64,000 nucleotides of DNA from Oscillospiraceae bacterium (GTDB lineage Bacteria > Bacillota > Clostridia > Oscillospirales > CAG-272): assembly GCA_015064685.1 (NCBI GenBank), contig SVRT01000008.1, positions 1-64,000 on the forward strand. Reading direction: 5' to 3'. This document shows, one piece after another, positions 8,201-15,912 of this stretch. The translations under genes were made by a program, and so were the position numbers. A model generated the notes under the pieces. It was not told where the DNA came from, ran no database searches, and was given only the letters and a program-made list of their open reading frames with translations. Within the stretch, counting starts at the first letter, position 1, and each line of letters starts with the position of its first letter.

Positions 8201-11200
8201 TCGAAATCGATGTAATAATCATGACCGCAAGGACATGAGCGAACAACAAGGTAATGCTTTTCGCAAGCACCCTCAACGTTGCTGAGCTTGAATTCCTCAA
8301 ATATGTTATGATCGTTGCGGTGTTCCGTCCATGTTTCTCCACAGTCCTGACAGGTGGTGGTATGGGCGTATCCATCTTCGCAAGAATCGCCGCTCATTTC
8401 AAAGTCATGCTTGTAATTATGACTAACTGAGGTGTACGATTGCTCGACTCTGTATATTTCTTCGCCGTTCAATGAATAGATATTATTCTCAACGTGCACG
8501 TAGTTACAGTGTTCATCCTTTTCGCTATTGAACGAATAGGTGTGTCTTACAGCACCGCAATTACGACAGGTGTAAACCTCGTATCCGTTCTCATCGGTTC
8601 CGGTGTGTTGCCAACGGCAGTTGGTGTTTACGTATGCATTGAGAACCTTGTTGCAGACAGAGCAGTATTGCTCTTCAATGTGTCCGCCGCAGAGACCAAG
8701 CTCAGAAAGATCAATGGTTTTCCAGCTTGTATTGTGTCCCCAGTCGTGATATCTTTCATTCTCGCCGCAGACAGAGCAGTATCTTGTTACGAAATAACCG
8801 TCTTCACAGCCGTTGCCCTCAAACTCATACGAATACTCGTATTGATGTCCTATACGATATTCCTGGTATACGTAGGAAAGGATACATTCGTCACCCTTGT
8901 AGATATATGATCCATTATATTCGGTGTGTTCGCAGGAGGTATGGACCTCTACCCAATCCTGCTCAACGAAGGTGAGATCACATTTTGCGCAAGTGTAAAC
9001 ATATTTCTTACCGATGACGTTTCCGTTTTCATCGATGATATCTTGCTCTTCGGGCGTGCTGAGCTCACAGTTAATACTCATATCGTAAATGTATCCGATA
9101 TTTCCGCATACTGTGCAGCGGTCTACAACTGCAGTGCCACCACAGGTGGTATACTCGGAGAGATCGATGGTTACGCGTTCCTCGTAATCACAGTTGTATT
9201 CTCTGCGTTCATCGGTGAAATCACAGTTTTCGCAGGAAATGTAAACCGTGCAGTGACCTGCATCACAGGAATCTCCCTCAACCTCATACTCATACTTTAA
9301 GACGTGATGTGATTCATATGAGTACTCGTTGAGCTCGGGGTTGTAGTAGTAATCAACGGATGAACCGAACGGGGATGTATAGCCTTCAGGATCTTCGAAT
9401 ACTGCAAGATAGATCTTGGCATATGCGAGAGCGATGTTATCAAATCCGACTGTGGTATTGAATTCAATTTCCTTTTCGGTTCCGTCGTTATAAATTGCAA
9501 TAAATCCGTCCTCAGTCTGAACAAGTTGCACAGCCTCGTTTGAGTACTGATCGACGATGATCATGATACCTTCTCCGTCAACGGTTATCATTGCGATCAT
9601 GAATTGATAATGCTTTCTTGCGTATGCCACGCTGTATTGCATCCATCCGTTACAGTCGGGAGTCGCCATTACACCGGAGACAGAGTCGTAAATAGCCTGG
9701 TAAGCATCGAACAGGATACCGTTTGTGAAATGATACTCCTCGCCCTGATACGTAAGGTGTCCGTCGAATCCGTAATGGTAGTTGGCTCTAATGCTTTCAT
9801 TAAGCATATCGGGGTGGGGAAGGGTTATATTGTCGTTAATAATATCAATGATATCCGACCAAGTGACGTCAACTCTTTCGTTAACGGCGAGCTGTGCGTT
9901 GAGGCTGATGTCCGCACGGTTGTCACCCTCGGTGTAAGAGAAGTTTTCACAGTCGATATCAATGGACGCAAGCATTCCGGAGCCGTCTGTCGTGAAGGAG
10001 ACTGATACGTCCTGATCAATAATATCAATGATATTTGCAATCATTTCCTGAAGCTTTTCAGGCTCAGGAGAGAACAATCCGTATACAGATTTCTCGCGGA
10101 GAACCGCTATGATTTCGTTGACCTTGTCGGCGTATGAGTCATCCTCAACCTCGAACATCAGCATACCGAGTGCTACGTTTGCGTATTCCTCGGAAGTGAA
10201 GATCGCACCGAAATCAAAGTCGTCGGGAGCGCCGGACATAGCGGCAAACTCGTTAATGGTAGTGACTATCTCATCAAAGTCAAATCCAAACTTCTCGACG
10301 TAAGCGGGAATATCGGGAATGGTGAGATCAAGTATCTCGAAAGCAAACTCAACGAGACTGTCGAACGTACCCTCGCCGAAGTAGATGTCTACGACCTCGG
10401 AGACAGGCTTGGTTGCGAGGTTGTCGTTAAGAGCATAAAGCTTGTTGTAATCAAGGTAAGCGACAAAGGAGCCGTCCTCCTGCTTTTCAAGAGTAAATAC
10501 TATGTTGAAAATTGACTCGAGAACACTGTTGATATCCTCGCTGTTTGCTTCAACAAAGGCATCTATAGCAGGAACCATCTTATCCGCAAGGAACTTGAGA
10601 GCGTCCGTTGTTTCCTCTTCGAAGTCAGCCTCTTCAAGTATAGAGCGAATTGCGGCATCAAGGGATACCTTGAGATCGATATTCTTCTCTGCGCCCTCTT
10701 TTCCGTATTTAACGTTTACGTATACGTGTTCGTTACGGATGATCGCCTTGAAGCTGTATACTGCGGTAGCGTTTTCGATAGGACCGTTGAAGATCTCAAT
10801 GCATCCTATAGCCGCGCCATTAAGCTCGCCGTCCTCAAGATAAAGAGCAAGCTCTGCGATGTCAACCTGTTTGATGCTTCCGATCATTTCGAAAGCACCG
10901 GAGATGGAATCGTTCTTGCGCTTAGCCTCGTAGGAGAGGTTCTGAATTCTTATTGCGAATCCGTCCATATTCTTCCACGAATTGATAAGATTCAGGTAGT
11001 AAGCATCAACGTGTTCGGTGCCGCACTCTGTGCAAACGCCGTTCTCGTAGTTATGCTCACCCGTAGCGGGAAGAACTACCGTTTTGTATGCTCCGCACTC
11101 ACAGTAAACGATTTTTTCACCGTCCTCTGCGCAGGTGGGGAACTTGGTCGTAGTATCCTTTTGATAGAAGTGCTGAGCGATATCTTCCTTTGCTCCGCAA

Positions 11201-14200
11201 ATACATTCATGCCAATGCATCTGCTCGTCCCACGTCCACTCGGAGGGGAACTTATGAGTGGGATTTCCTTGTCTGATGACAAAAACATCTGTATATGTCT
11301 TGCCGTTATACTCGACTGTTGCAGTGTGAGTTCTGATTACGTAGTTTGAGCAAGCACCCTTTCCAACCTCTTTTTGCATCGTGGAAATAACGTGCAGTGA
11401 GGTTACGTGAGTATCGTCATGCTCGCAGACAAGTGTAAGCGTAGCCTTGTTGCCGTTTGCTTCCCAAGTCCAATTTCCTGCTTCATAGCTGTGACCGAGA
11501 GCTTCGACGTACGTGTCGGTGTAGCTATATTCGCAGTTTTTACAGTCGTGAACGGTATAGCCGTCAGCTGCACATGTTGCGGGGATTACAGTGTCGGTAT
11601 AATCATGACCTGTTTTCGGGAATGTTACGGTATATTCCTCGTCGCAATTGTCACAGCCGTACTTGATAAATCCGTCAACAGTACAGGAGACATCGCCGGA
11701 GCCTATTTCACTCCAGGAGTGACCTGTTGCGTTGATGTTCGTTCTGTAAGCGTGATCACAATCAACACAATCATAGAGGACATATCCGTTTTCAGTGCAA
11801 GTGGCCTCGTATGTATCGACTGAGTAATCGTGTCCGTCTGCAATTACAAGACTATCCTCATCAATGTACTTGTCATGACAGCGTACACATACGTAGAGAT
11901 CGTATGAATCCTTGGTGCAGCTTCCTTCCACGTGCTGGCAGGTGTAGCTGTGACCGTAAAGCGCACATCTCTCGGCGGGGGTCAATCTCGTTACAGTGTA
12001 GTATGAGAAGTGGTTTGTCTTAAAGGTAACGAAGCCGTTGTTGTATGTTGCCTTAATAGATTCAAGCTCACCCTTATCGTTAATAAACCATACGGCGATA
12101 CTGTCAACGTCTTCGCCCTCACTCAACGTGTAGGGAAGAGTGATGGTTACGTAGTTTTCGTCACCGAATTTTGCGATGTTTTCGGTTCCGTTGTTAATTG
12201 TGAAGTTATAAATCGGGTTGGTGCCTACCTGAACAAGCTGATCCTTAGTTAATCCGAGATCCTTTCGGTCATCGCCCTCGAGCTTATCTGCGGAGACGGT
12301 AACGTTCTGATCGCCAATAGTATCGATAACGCCGCTGTCAAGGCTGATGTTGGCATCATTAAGCTCGATCTCCTTGTCTGCAAGATCGCCCGCGTTAACC
12401 TCGTCGGTCTTGTTTCCGGTATAGACCGTTACGGTCTTTTCTTCTTCACATACAGAGCATCTGTCAGTTCTGACGCCGTCTACAACCTCGCCTGTGATCC
12501 AATTGTGTCCGGTTGCGTCAGCGGGAATAACCTCGGGATCCTTGCCTGTATCACCGCAAACGCTACACTTAAATGTCTTTTCGCCGTTTGTTGCACAGGT
12601 CGCAGGTGTACTGATGCTCGCAATATAGTCGTGATGATATACGGTTTCGCCGTAAACTTCTTTGTTTTTGTTGTCGCAATTTTCGTTGAGACAAATATAT
12701 ACCAATACGTACTCACAACCGCCGATTTCTCTTTCGATAGGAGTTACGCCGGTGATATTGTGTCCTAAAGCAGCACCGTCATCCTCGGTGTAAGTATGTC
12801 CACAGTTACACACGTAGGTCTTGGTTGCCGCAGTGTTACAGGTTGCCTCTTTTGCCTTATCCTTGTTCTCAACGTGAGCGTGAGTGGTTATATCCTTCTT
12901 GCCGCAAACGTCACAATCGTGATCGTCATCGGTTTCGGTGTCAGAGCAATTCTCAAGGATTGCCTTGCAACCGTAATCACATAGGTGGTCAGCGTCCTCG
13001 CTTGAGTCGGAGTGATCTCCCAAATCGGTTTTGTTACATCCGTTGTCACAGATATGGTCGTGATTTTCGTCCTTGTGATCGAGAGTGGAACCTGTAGTTG
13101 CGCCACATTCGGAGCAAGTAGCGGGTGCGCCGCAGCTGGCTTCGCTGTAGCTATGAGAAGAAACGTCCGCATTGCCACAGATATCGCAGTTGTGGTTTCC
13201 GTCGTTTGCTTCATCGGAACAGCTTTCAATGATCGCTTCGCAACCGTAATCGCAGAGGTGGTCACCGTCCTTGTCGGAGTCTGAATGCTCTCCAAAGGTT
13301 TTTTTACATCCGTGGTCACACTCGTGGTCCTTGTTTGTATCCTCGCAAGTACCCAAAAATCTATTGCACCCATAGTCGCACTTGTGGTCAAAGTCAGCGT
13401 CCTCGCAGGTGCCGATCTTGTCAGCGCAGCCGTAGTCGCAATTATGATCCTTATCGGGGTCAGTATGCTCGCCCATGGATTTAGAGCAGATATCGCACGC
13501 GTGATTCTTGTTTTCATCTACGCAAAGATGGTCTATGTCAACACCGCACTCGTCGCACTTACCGTCTACCACGGTATCGTAGCAGCCTTCGTCAGCGATT
13601 TTCTCACAACCGTAATCACAGAGGTGATCGTCATCGTCGCCGTCGGTATGCTCACCGAAGGTCTTGTCACAACCGTAGTCGCAGTCGTGATCCTTATTTG
13701 TATCAGCGTGTTCACCCATAGGTGTGTCGCAGATATCGCAAGCGTGGTCCTTGTTCTCGTCCTTGTGTCCGAAAGCGGGATCAGAGAGCTCGCCGCAATC
13801 CGAGCAGGTAGAGGATGTTTCACACGTAGCGTCTCCAAAGAGGTGATCGCTTACGTTTTCCTTGCCGCACAGGTCACAGGTGTGATCGCCATCGTTTGCC
13901 GCATCGGAGCACTCCTCGAGAGTAGCGCCGCATCCGTAATCACAGACGTGATCCTTGTCAGTGCTTGAATCGGAGTGAGCACCCATATCGATCTTGCCGC
14001 AATTGTTATCGCAGACGTGATCGGAGTTCTCATCCTTGTGGTCGAGAGCCGATCCGCTGACGAAGATATCAGCATCCTTGGTGCTGATCGCGCCGCAAGC
14101 GCAGGACTTGTAATAGACAGCAGGGCTGTCGCAGGTCGCTGCGGTTTTCAAGGCCTTATCCGAAACAGTCTCAACTGTGAAGGAGTGAGCTAATGCTGCA

Positions 14201-14493
14201 CCCTCCGTAACGGAGCAGACCTTACATTTTTTGGGAGCGGAGCAAGTCGCTTCGTTCCAATCGTGTCCAAGCGCATCGATCGAGGCGGTTTCCTTTTCGT
14301 CGCAATCTTCGCACTGGCGTTCCTTGGCACCTGCCGTTGTACACGTTGCTTTCTTGGTAGTTGACCATTCACCCCACTGATGCGAGCATTCCTCTTTCTC
14401 AGGAGTAAAGTCGCAGGATGTCAGGCCGACAAAGGAAGAAGCAATCATGAGTAAGCAGAGAACGCCTGCTAACACTCTGTTCTTGGTTTTCAT
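5239..14493 (-). CDS. Giant 3084-residue Cys-rich repeat lipoprotein
   Basis: A surface lipoprotein of unknown function. A signal peptide ends in lipobox LTSC (C27). Residues 35-155 hold GHxW...C..C units. Residues about 155-565 hold 15 copies of an Asp-rich [DN]HxCD unit (often CDYGC with D-x-N-K-D before it), which look like calcium-binding thrombospondin-3 repeats. A beta-rich segment at about 690-845 ends in HFSYYTVTRLTPAERC. About 40-residue Cys-pair repeats run from 850 to 1160. A Cys-poor block at about 1160-1735 resembles no family I can name. Five units of about 150 residues (GDSCEDGY..., IDLSEYG-CGG) start near 1741, 1896, 2036, 2311 and 2466. A PPC-like beta domain sits at 2188-2284 and a second at 2985-3084. 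It starts with GGAGG and stands alone between promoter and terminator. An adhesin or ligand-binding role is inference. Confidence 0.9.
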   Translation of the reverse strand: MKTKNRVLAGVLCLLMIASSFVGLTSCDFTPEKEECSHQWGEWSTTKKATCTTAGAKERQCEDCDEKETASIDALGHDWNEATCSAPKKCKVCSVTEGAALAHSFTVETVSDKALKTAATCDSPAVYYKSCACGAISTKDADIFVSGSALDHKDENSDHVCDNNCGKIDMGAHSDSSTDKDHVCDYGCGATLEECSDAANDGDHTCDLCGKENVSDHLFGDATCETSSTCSDCGELSDPAFGHKDENKDHACDICDTPMGEHADTNKDHDCDYGCDKTFGEHTDGDDDDHLCDYGCEKIADEGCYDTVVDGKCDECGVDIDHLCVDENKNHACDICSKSMGEHTDPDKDHNCDYGCADKIGTCEDADFDHKCDYGCNRFLGTCEDTNKDHECDHGCKKTFGEHSDSDKDGDHLCDYGCEAIIESCSDEANDGNHNCDICGNADVSSHSYSEASCGAPATCSECGATTGSTLDHKDENHDHICDNGCNKTDLGDHSDSSEDADHLCDYGCKAILENCSDTETDDDHDCDVCGKKDITTHAHVENKDKAKEATCNTAATKTYVCNCGHTYTEDDGAALGHNITGVTPIEREIGGCEYVLVYICLNENCDNKNKEVYGETVYHHDYIASISTPATCATNGEKTFKCSVCGDTGKDPEVIPADATGHNWITGEVVDGVRTDRCSVCEEEKTVTVYTGNKTDEVNAGDLADKEIELNDANISLDSGVIDTIGDQNVTVSADKLEGDDRKDLGLTKDQLVQVGTNPIYNFTINNGTENIAKFGDENYVTITLPYTLSEGEDVDSIAVWFINDKGELESIKATYNNGFVTFKTNHFSYYTVTRLTPAERCALYGHSYTCQHVEGSCTKDSYDLYVCVRCHDKYIDEDSLVIADGHDYSVDTYEATCTENGYVLYDCVDCDHAYRTNINATGHSWSEIGSGDVSCTVDGFIKYGCDNCDEEYTVTFPKTGHDYTDTVIPATCAADGYTVHDCKNCEYSYTDTYVEALGHSYEAGNWTWEANGNKATLTLVCEHDDTHVTSLHVISTMQKEVGKGACSNYVIRTHTATVEYNGKTYTDVFVIRQGNPTHKFPSEWTWDEQMHWHECICGAKEDIAQHFYQKDTTTKFPTCAEDGEKIVYCECGAYKTVVLPATGEHNYENGVCTECGTEHVDAYYLNLINSWKNMDGFAIRIQNLSYEAKRKNDSISGAFEMIGSIKQVDIAELALYLEDGELNGAAIGCIEIFNGPIENATAVYSFKAIIRNEHVYVNVKYGKEGAEKNIDLKVSLDAAIRSILEEADFEEETTDALKFLADKMVPAIDAFVEANSEDINSVLESIFNIVFTLEKQEDGSFVAYLDYNKLYALNDNLATKPVSEVVDIYFGEGTFDSLVEFAFEILDLTIPDIPAYVEKFGFDFDEIVTTINEFAAMSGAPDDFDFGAIFTSEEYANVALGMLMFEVEDDSYADKVNEIIAVLREKSVYGLFSPEPEKLQEMIANIIDIIDQDVSVSFTTDGSGMLASIDIDCENFSYTEGDNRADISLNAQLAVNERVDVTWSDIIDIINDNITLPHPDMLNESIRANYHYGFDGHLTYQGEEYHFTNGILFDAYQAIYDSVSGVMATPDCNGWMQYSVAYARKHYQFMIAMITVDGEGIMIIVDQYSNEAVQLVQTEDGFIAIYNDGTEKEIEFNTTVGFDNIALAYAKIYLAVFEDPEGYTSPFGSSVDYYYNPELNEYSYESHHVLKYEYEVEGDSCDAGHCTVYISCENCDFTDERREYNCDYEERVTIDLSEYTTCGGTAVVDRCTVCGNIGYIYDMSINCELSTPEEQDIIDENGNVIGKKYVYTCAKCDLTFVEQDWVEVHTSCEHTEYNGSYIYKGDECILSYVYQEYRIGHQYEYSYEFEGNGCEDGYFVTRYCSVCGENERYHDWGHNTSWKTIDLSELGLCGGHIEEQYCSVCNKVLNAYVNTNCRWQHTGTDENGYEVYTCRNCGAVRHTYSFNSEKDEHCNYVHVENNIYSLNGEEIYRVEQSYTSVSHNYKHDFEMSGDSCEDGYAHTTTCQDCGETWTEHRNDHNIFEEFKLSNVEGACEKHYLVVRSCPCGHDYYIDFESNGTHYDEESNTYTCDTCGLFYEKSAASVEEGCVEYETTTVTIALGSEILYTQEYEKLYSNHSFNNVDVIQIDGKTHLSSTCDKCNELISTEILQGNAEYHSNNGQYYYDYYFTPSVSAIYSIMGLSDRDTYVTLYMMQDGELIEIARNDDGSYNAQFLLSAYLNADATYVYRIGFYGYDEEGVIGFTFTAKQSNVGGCKHHASIRFATLLNDASTCVEGVLTGYIHSGCGCISNVRTEYDHRMMQKETIDLEQYGACGGSFVYEACACGKENRIYLQDSCFDNGTDNEYYDEDGKLIYVQARSCSKCGLRYDRSYYTVRDLENCLNTYYYTVTISIGGTLVADTEYVIASTEHDYTITGSLINGEGSSCEDGAIINYTCNYCDHSYSQETNAHETYAKEIIDLAGLGSVCGGYATVYGCVCEAYGHLSIDHSLCDFGGYWCENWIEDAITESQYNIDNFNYRDSLWNEFRIYKCAVTDPEDAACVYKIRYAYYWKKENPNDCIAYRYETWQFNYNEETGEFAHEVTFKTGDSMLYHDYVDSSTDNCTKLDCEDCGSYFYINNYYNSNGDHIKYERKANHTLDDNRNKYREETYEYAIDSEGNSYICREYQKSIYSDGEEYWYQRLSEEAPYNGPFGDGGRRVKSIYTDSYGERSEQDRAYVWYKNYSFDIFNYRTDAHGYWYKYNYSYTFTDGCVRTTSYENSNGESWTSSENICKFYRDITIKPSTCSQEGEECDECVICGKHTESYPVEPNDHNWIQIHDNWYYCFTCGLENANGASGSIIMEDLTEAYGNGEYYVIGYYARNQVEFSQYVSLYFADGTEIIVDGIEFITIDGIQAVAFSKAAVEAYAAEHGYTNYNVRFAFVPYGADSSFDYAITFTETIDIGNISDDVSFKDYIGEGETKSYTITPTEDGVWTFTSAAGSDTYGYLYSSSGNCIRMDDDSGYENNFRIDYELKAGETYTVVVRWYSDDVAGNMILLFNRQV

Positions 14494-14615
14494 CGTTTTG
14501 CCTCCATAATAATTGTAGTATGATTTGGACTCAAGAGTGAACGTCTGTATAATGCCTCAGTACACGCGATTTTTCTTCTCAGACAAGAAAATTTTACGTT
14601 GCACTCAGGCTTGAC

Positions 14616-14638
14616 CGTATATTACGTAGTAATATACG
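14616..14638 (-). promoter_or_regulatory. Candidate operator in the giant lipoprotein leader
   Basis: Perfect ten-base arms CGTATATTAC and GTAATATACG are separated by GTA. It lies about 11 to 33 bases downstream of the predicted transcription start, a usual place for a roadblock repressor site, for example of TetR or MarR type. Alternatively it could act as an RNA hairpin at the 5' end. The regulator is unknown. Confidence 0.55.
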
Positions 14639-14751
14639 AAACAAACAGACATTATATTATAACACATATATGAAGAAATGTCAAGTTTTTGCCGCTGTTT
14701 TAGAAATTTCAGAAACGAAAGTTGTTTTTTCTTTTATATACGAAACAAACA
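14632..14751 (-). repeat. 16-base direct repeat flanking the giant gene promoter
   Basis: ATATACGAAACAAACA (plus-strand reading) occurs at 14632-14647 and again at 14736-14751, one copy on each side of the promoter. The first copy overlaps the right half of the operator-like palindrome. The two starts are 104 bases apart, close to ten helical turns, which would suit a looping regulator; that is inference. Confidence 0.5.
14656..14684 (-). promoter_or_regulatory. Sigma-A promoter of the giant lipoprotein gene
   Basis: Consensus TTGACA and TATAAT with a 17-base spacer on the minus strand, both boxes perfect. This is among the strongest promoters in the window. Confidence 0.85.
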
Positions 14752-14772
14752 ATTGAAAAAGAAACACATAAT

Positions 14773-14818
14773 TTAAAAAACTCCGAATAATTGGGCTTTT
14801 GCCCGAAAATTCGGAGTT
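14773..14818 (-). terminator. Terminator of spo0A
   Basis: Outer arms AACTCCGAAT and ATTCGGAGTT (14779-14788, 14809-14818) with an inner GGGC-TTTT-GCCC stem, followed on the minus strand by TTTTTTAAAT. Confidence 0.85.
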
Positions 14819-14847
14819 AATGAATGAAAAAAGTTCACATCAATATG

Positions 14848-15636
14848 TCAATACAGCTTGTATTTAAGCCTCAAATTATCAGCTATCATGGCGATAAACT
14901 CACTATTAGTCGGTTTTCCTCTGTTATTTTGAATGGTATACCCAAAATAAGAATTCAGCGTATCCACGTCGCCTCTGTCCCACGCGACCTCAATAGCATG
15001 ACGAATGGCACGCTCGACGCGGCTTGTGGTGGTCTGATATTTCTTCGCAACCGAAGGGTAGAGAACTTTCGTGACCGAATTAATTATGTCCGAGTCCTTG
15101 ACGGTGAGGAGGATAGCGGTACGGAGATACTGGTAGCCCTTGATATGCGCGGGGACGCCGATCTGGTGGATGATGCGAGTGACCTGAGCCTCAATGTCAG
15201 GAGTGTCGTCCTTATCCTGAGCAGGGGAGACCTCTTTATCTACTTTGGAATTTCTGCTCTTGAGCATGCTTTCCGCATATTCAAGAAGGTTGGATTGATT
15301 AAGTGGCTTTACAAGGCAAAGCTCCGCGCCCGCCTGGAGAGCCTGAACGAAAATATTCTGATTTGAAATGGGAGACGTCATAATTATCACGGGCGGCTTT
15401 TCAGGAGCGTAGTTGATAGACTTTGCGCTTCTTACAACACTGAGCCCGTCAAGCTTTGACATCCAGATGTCTATGATCACAACATCGGGATGGATCCTCC
15501 CGATCTTTGAAAGGGCATCCTCGCCGTTCGTCGCCTCCTCGACGAATCTGCATCCGGCGCGGGTAAAGCACTCCTTCAGCTGCGTGCGAGCGGTCTGGTT
15601 TTCATCTGCGATAAGAATTTTTGTATTGTATTCCAT
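14848..15636 (-). CDS. spo0A: Sporulation master regulator Spo0A
   Basis: A 262-residue response regulator that, when phosphorylated, switches cells into sporulation. The receiver domain spans residues 5-125 with acidic pocket D11/E12, phospho-acceptor D56 in VVIIDIWM, T87 and K110 in LVKPL. A linker of about 25 residues leads to the Spo0A-specific DNA-binding domain (about 145-262), nearly identical to the family consensus in [39 protein letters not shown] and [21 protein letters not shown] lies at good spacing before the start. It stands alone with its own promoter and terminator, without the spoIVB that usually precedes it. It implies a spore-forming or recently asporogenous lineage. Confidence 0.98.
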   Translation of the reverse strand: MEYNTKILIADENQTARTQLKECFTRAGCRFVEEATNGEDALSKIGRIHPDVVIIDIWMSKLDGLSVVRSAKSINYAPEKPPVIIMTSPISNQNIFVQALQAGAELCLVKPLNQSNLLEYAESMLKSRNSKVDKEVSPAQDKDDTPDIEAQVTRIIHQIGVPAHIKGYQYLRTAILLTVKDSDIINSVTKVLYPSVAKKYQTTTSRVERAIRHAIEVAWDRGDVDTLNSYFGYTIQNNRGKPTNSEFIAMIADNLRLKYKLY

Positions 15637-15681
15637 TATTATGTATCCTCCTGTAAATTTTTGGAAATTTATTACATTGAT

Positions 15682-15710
15682 ATTTTACCATAAATTGGAA
15701 ATTAATGCAA
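15682..15710 (-). promoter_or_regulatory. Promoter of spo0A
   Basis: TTGCAT and TAAAAT with a 17-base spacer on the minus strand, ending about 46 bases before the start codon. It looks like a vegetative sigma-A promoter; I do not see a sigma-H consensus. Confidence 0.65.
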
Positions 15711-15828
15711 TACTTTTTACAAAAATTTCCAATAGGCGAAATTACCAAAATTTTACAGATTCTTTTGTGGTATATATCAAAATAATCTAAAATGCGGTCG
15801 ATACATGTCGATGTAGGAGATAAATGTG

Positions 15829-15857
15829 TTGACAAGATGGCTTGAATGTGATAAAAT
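15829..15857 (+). promoter_or_regulatory. Promoter of the TIR-LRR gene
   Basis: TTGACA and TAAAAT with a 17-base spacer, about 55 bases before the start codon. Confidence 0.8.
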
Positions 15858-15912
15858 TACAATGTATAGATATATTTCCGCGCATCCAAATAAATAAATC
15901 AAGGTGGAAAAA

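Larger units (their letters stand above)
14494..14778 (-). other. Long leader and control region of the giant lipoprotein gene
   Basis: No gene is visible. The region gives an untranslated leader of about 155 bases on the minus strand from the predicted start to the ATG. It holds the promoter, a palindrome and a direct repeat listed separately. GGAGGCAAAACG precedes the start codon. Confidence 0.6.
15637..15912. other. Divergent control region between spo0A and the TIR gene
   Basis: The region holds one promoter in each direction. Three TTGGAAATT/AATTTCCAA motifs occur at 15661-15669, 15695-15703 and 15724-15732; the second sits in the spo0A promoter spacer. Two GTCGAT motifs (15798-15803, 15807-15812) lie near the TIR promoter; TGTCGAT at 15806-15812 matches the Spo0A box TGNCGAA at six of seven positions. 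Confidence 0.5.

Noticed and set aside
12800..14030. Regularly spaced DNA repeats that could suggest a CRISPR array
   Set aside because: The repeats are degenerate, in frame and encode the CDYGC protein units; no constant repeat with unique spacers and no cas genes.
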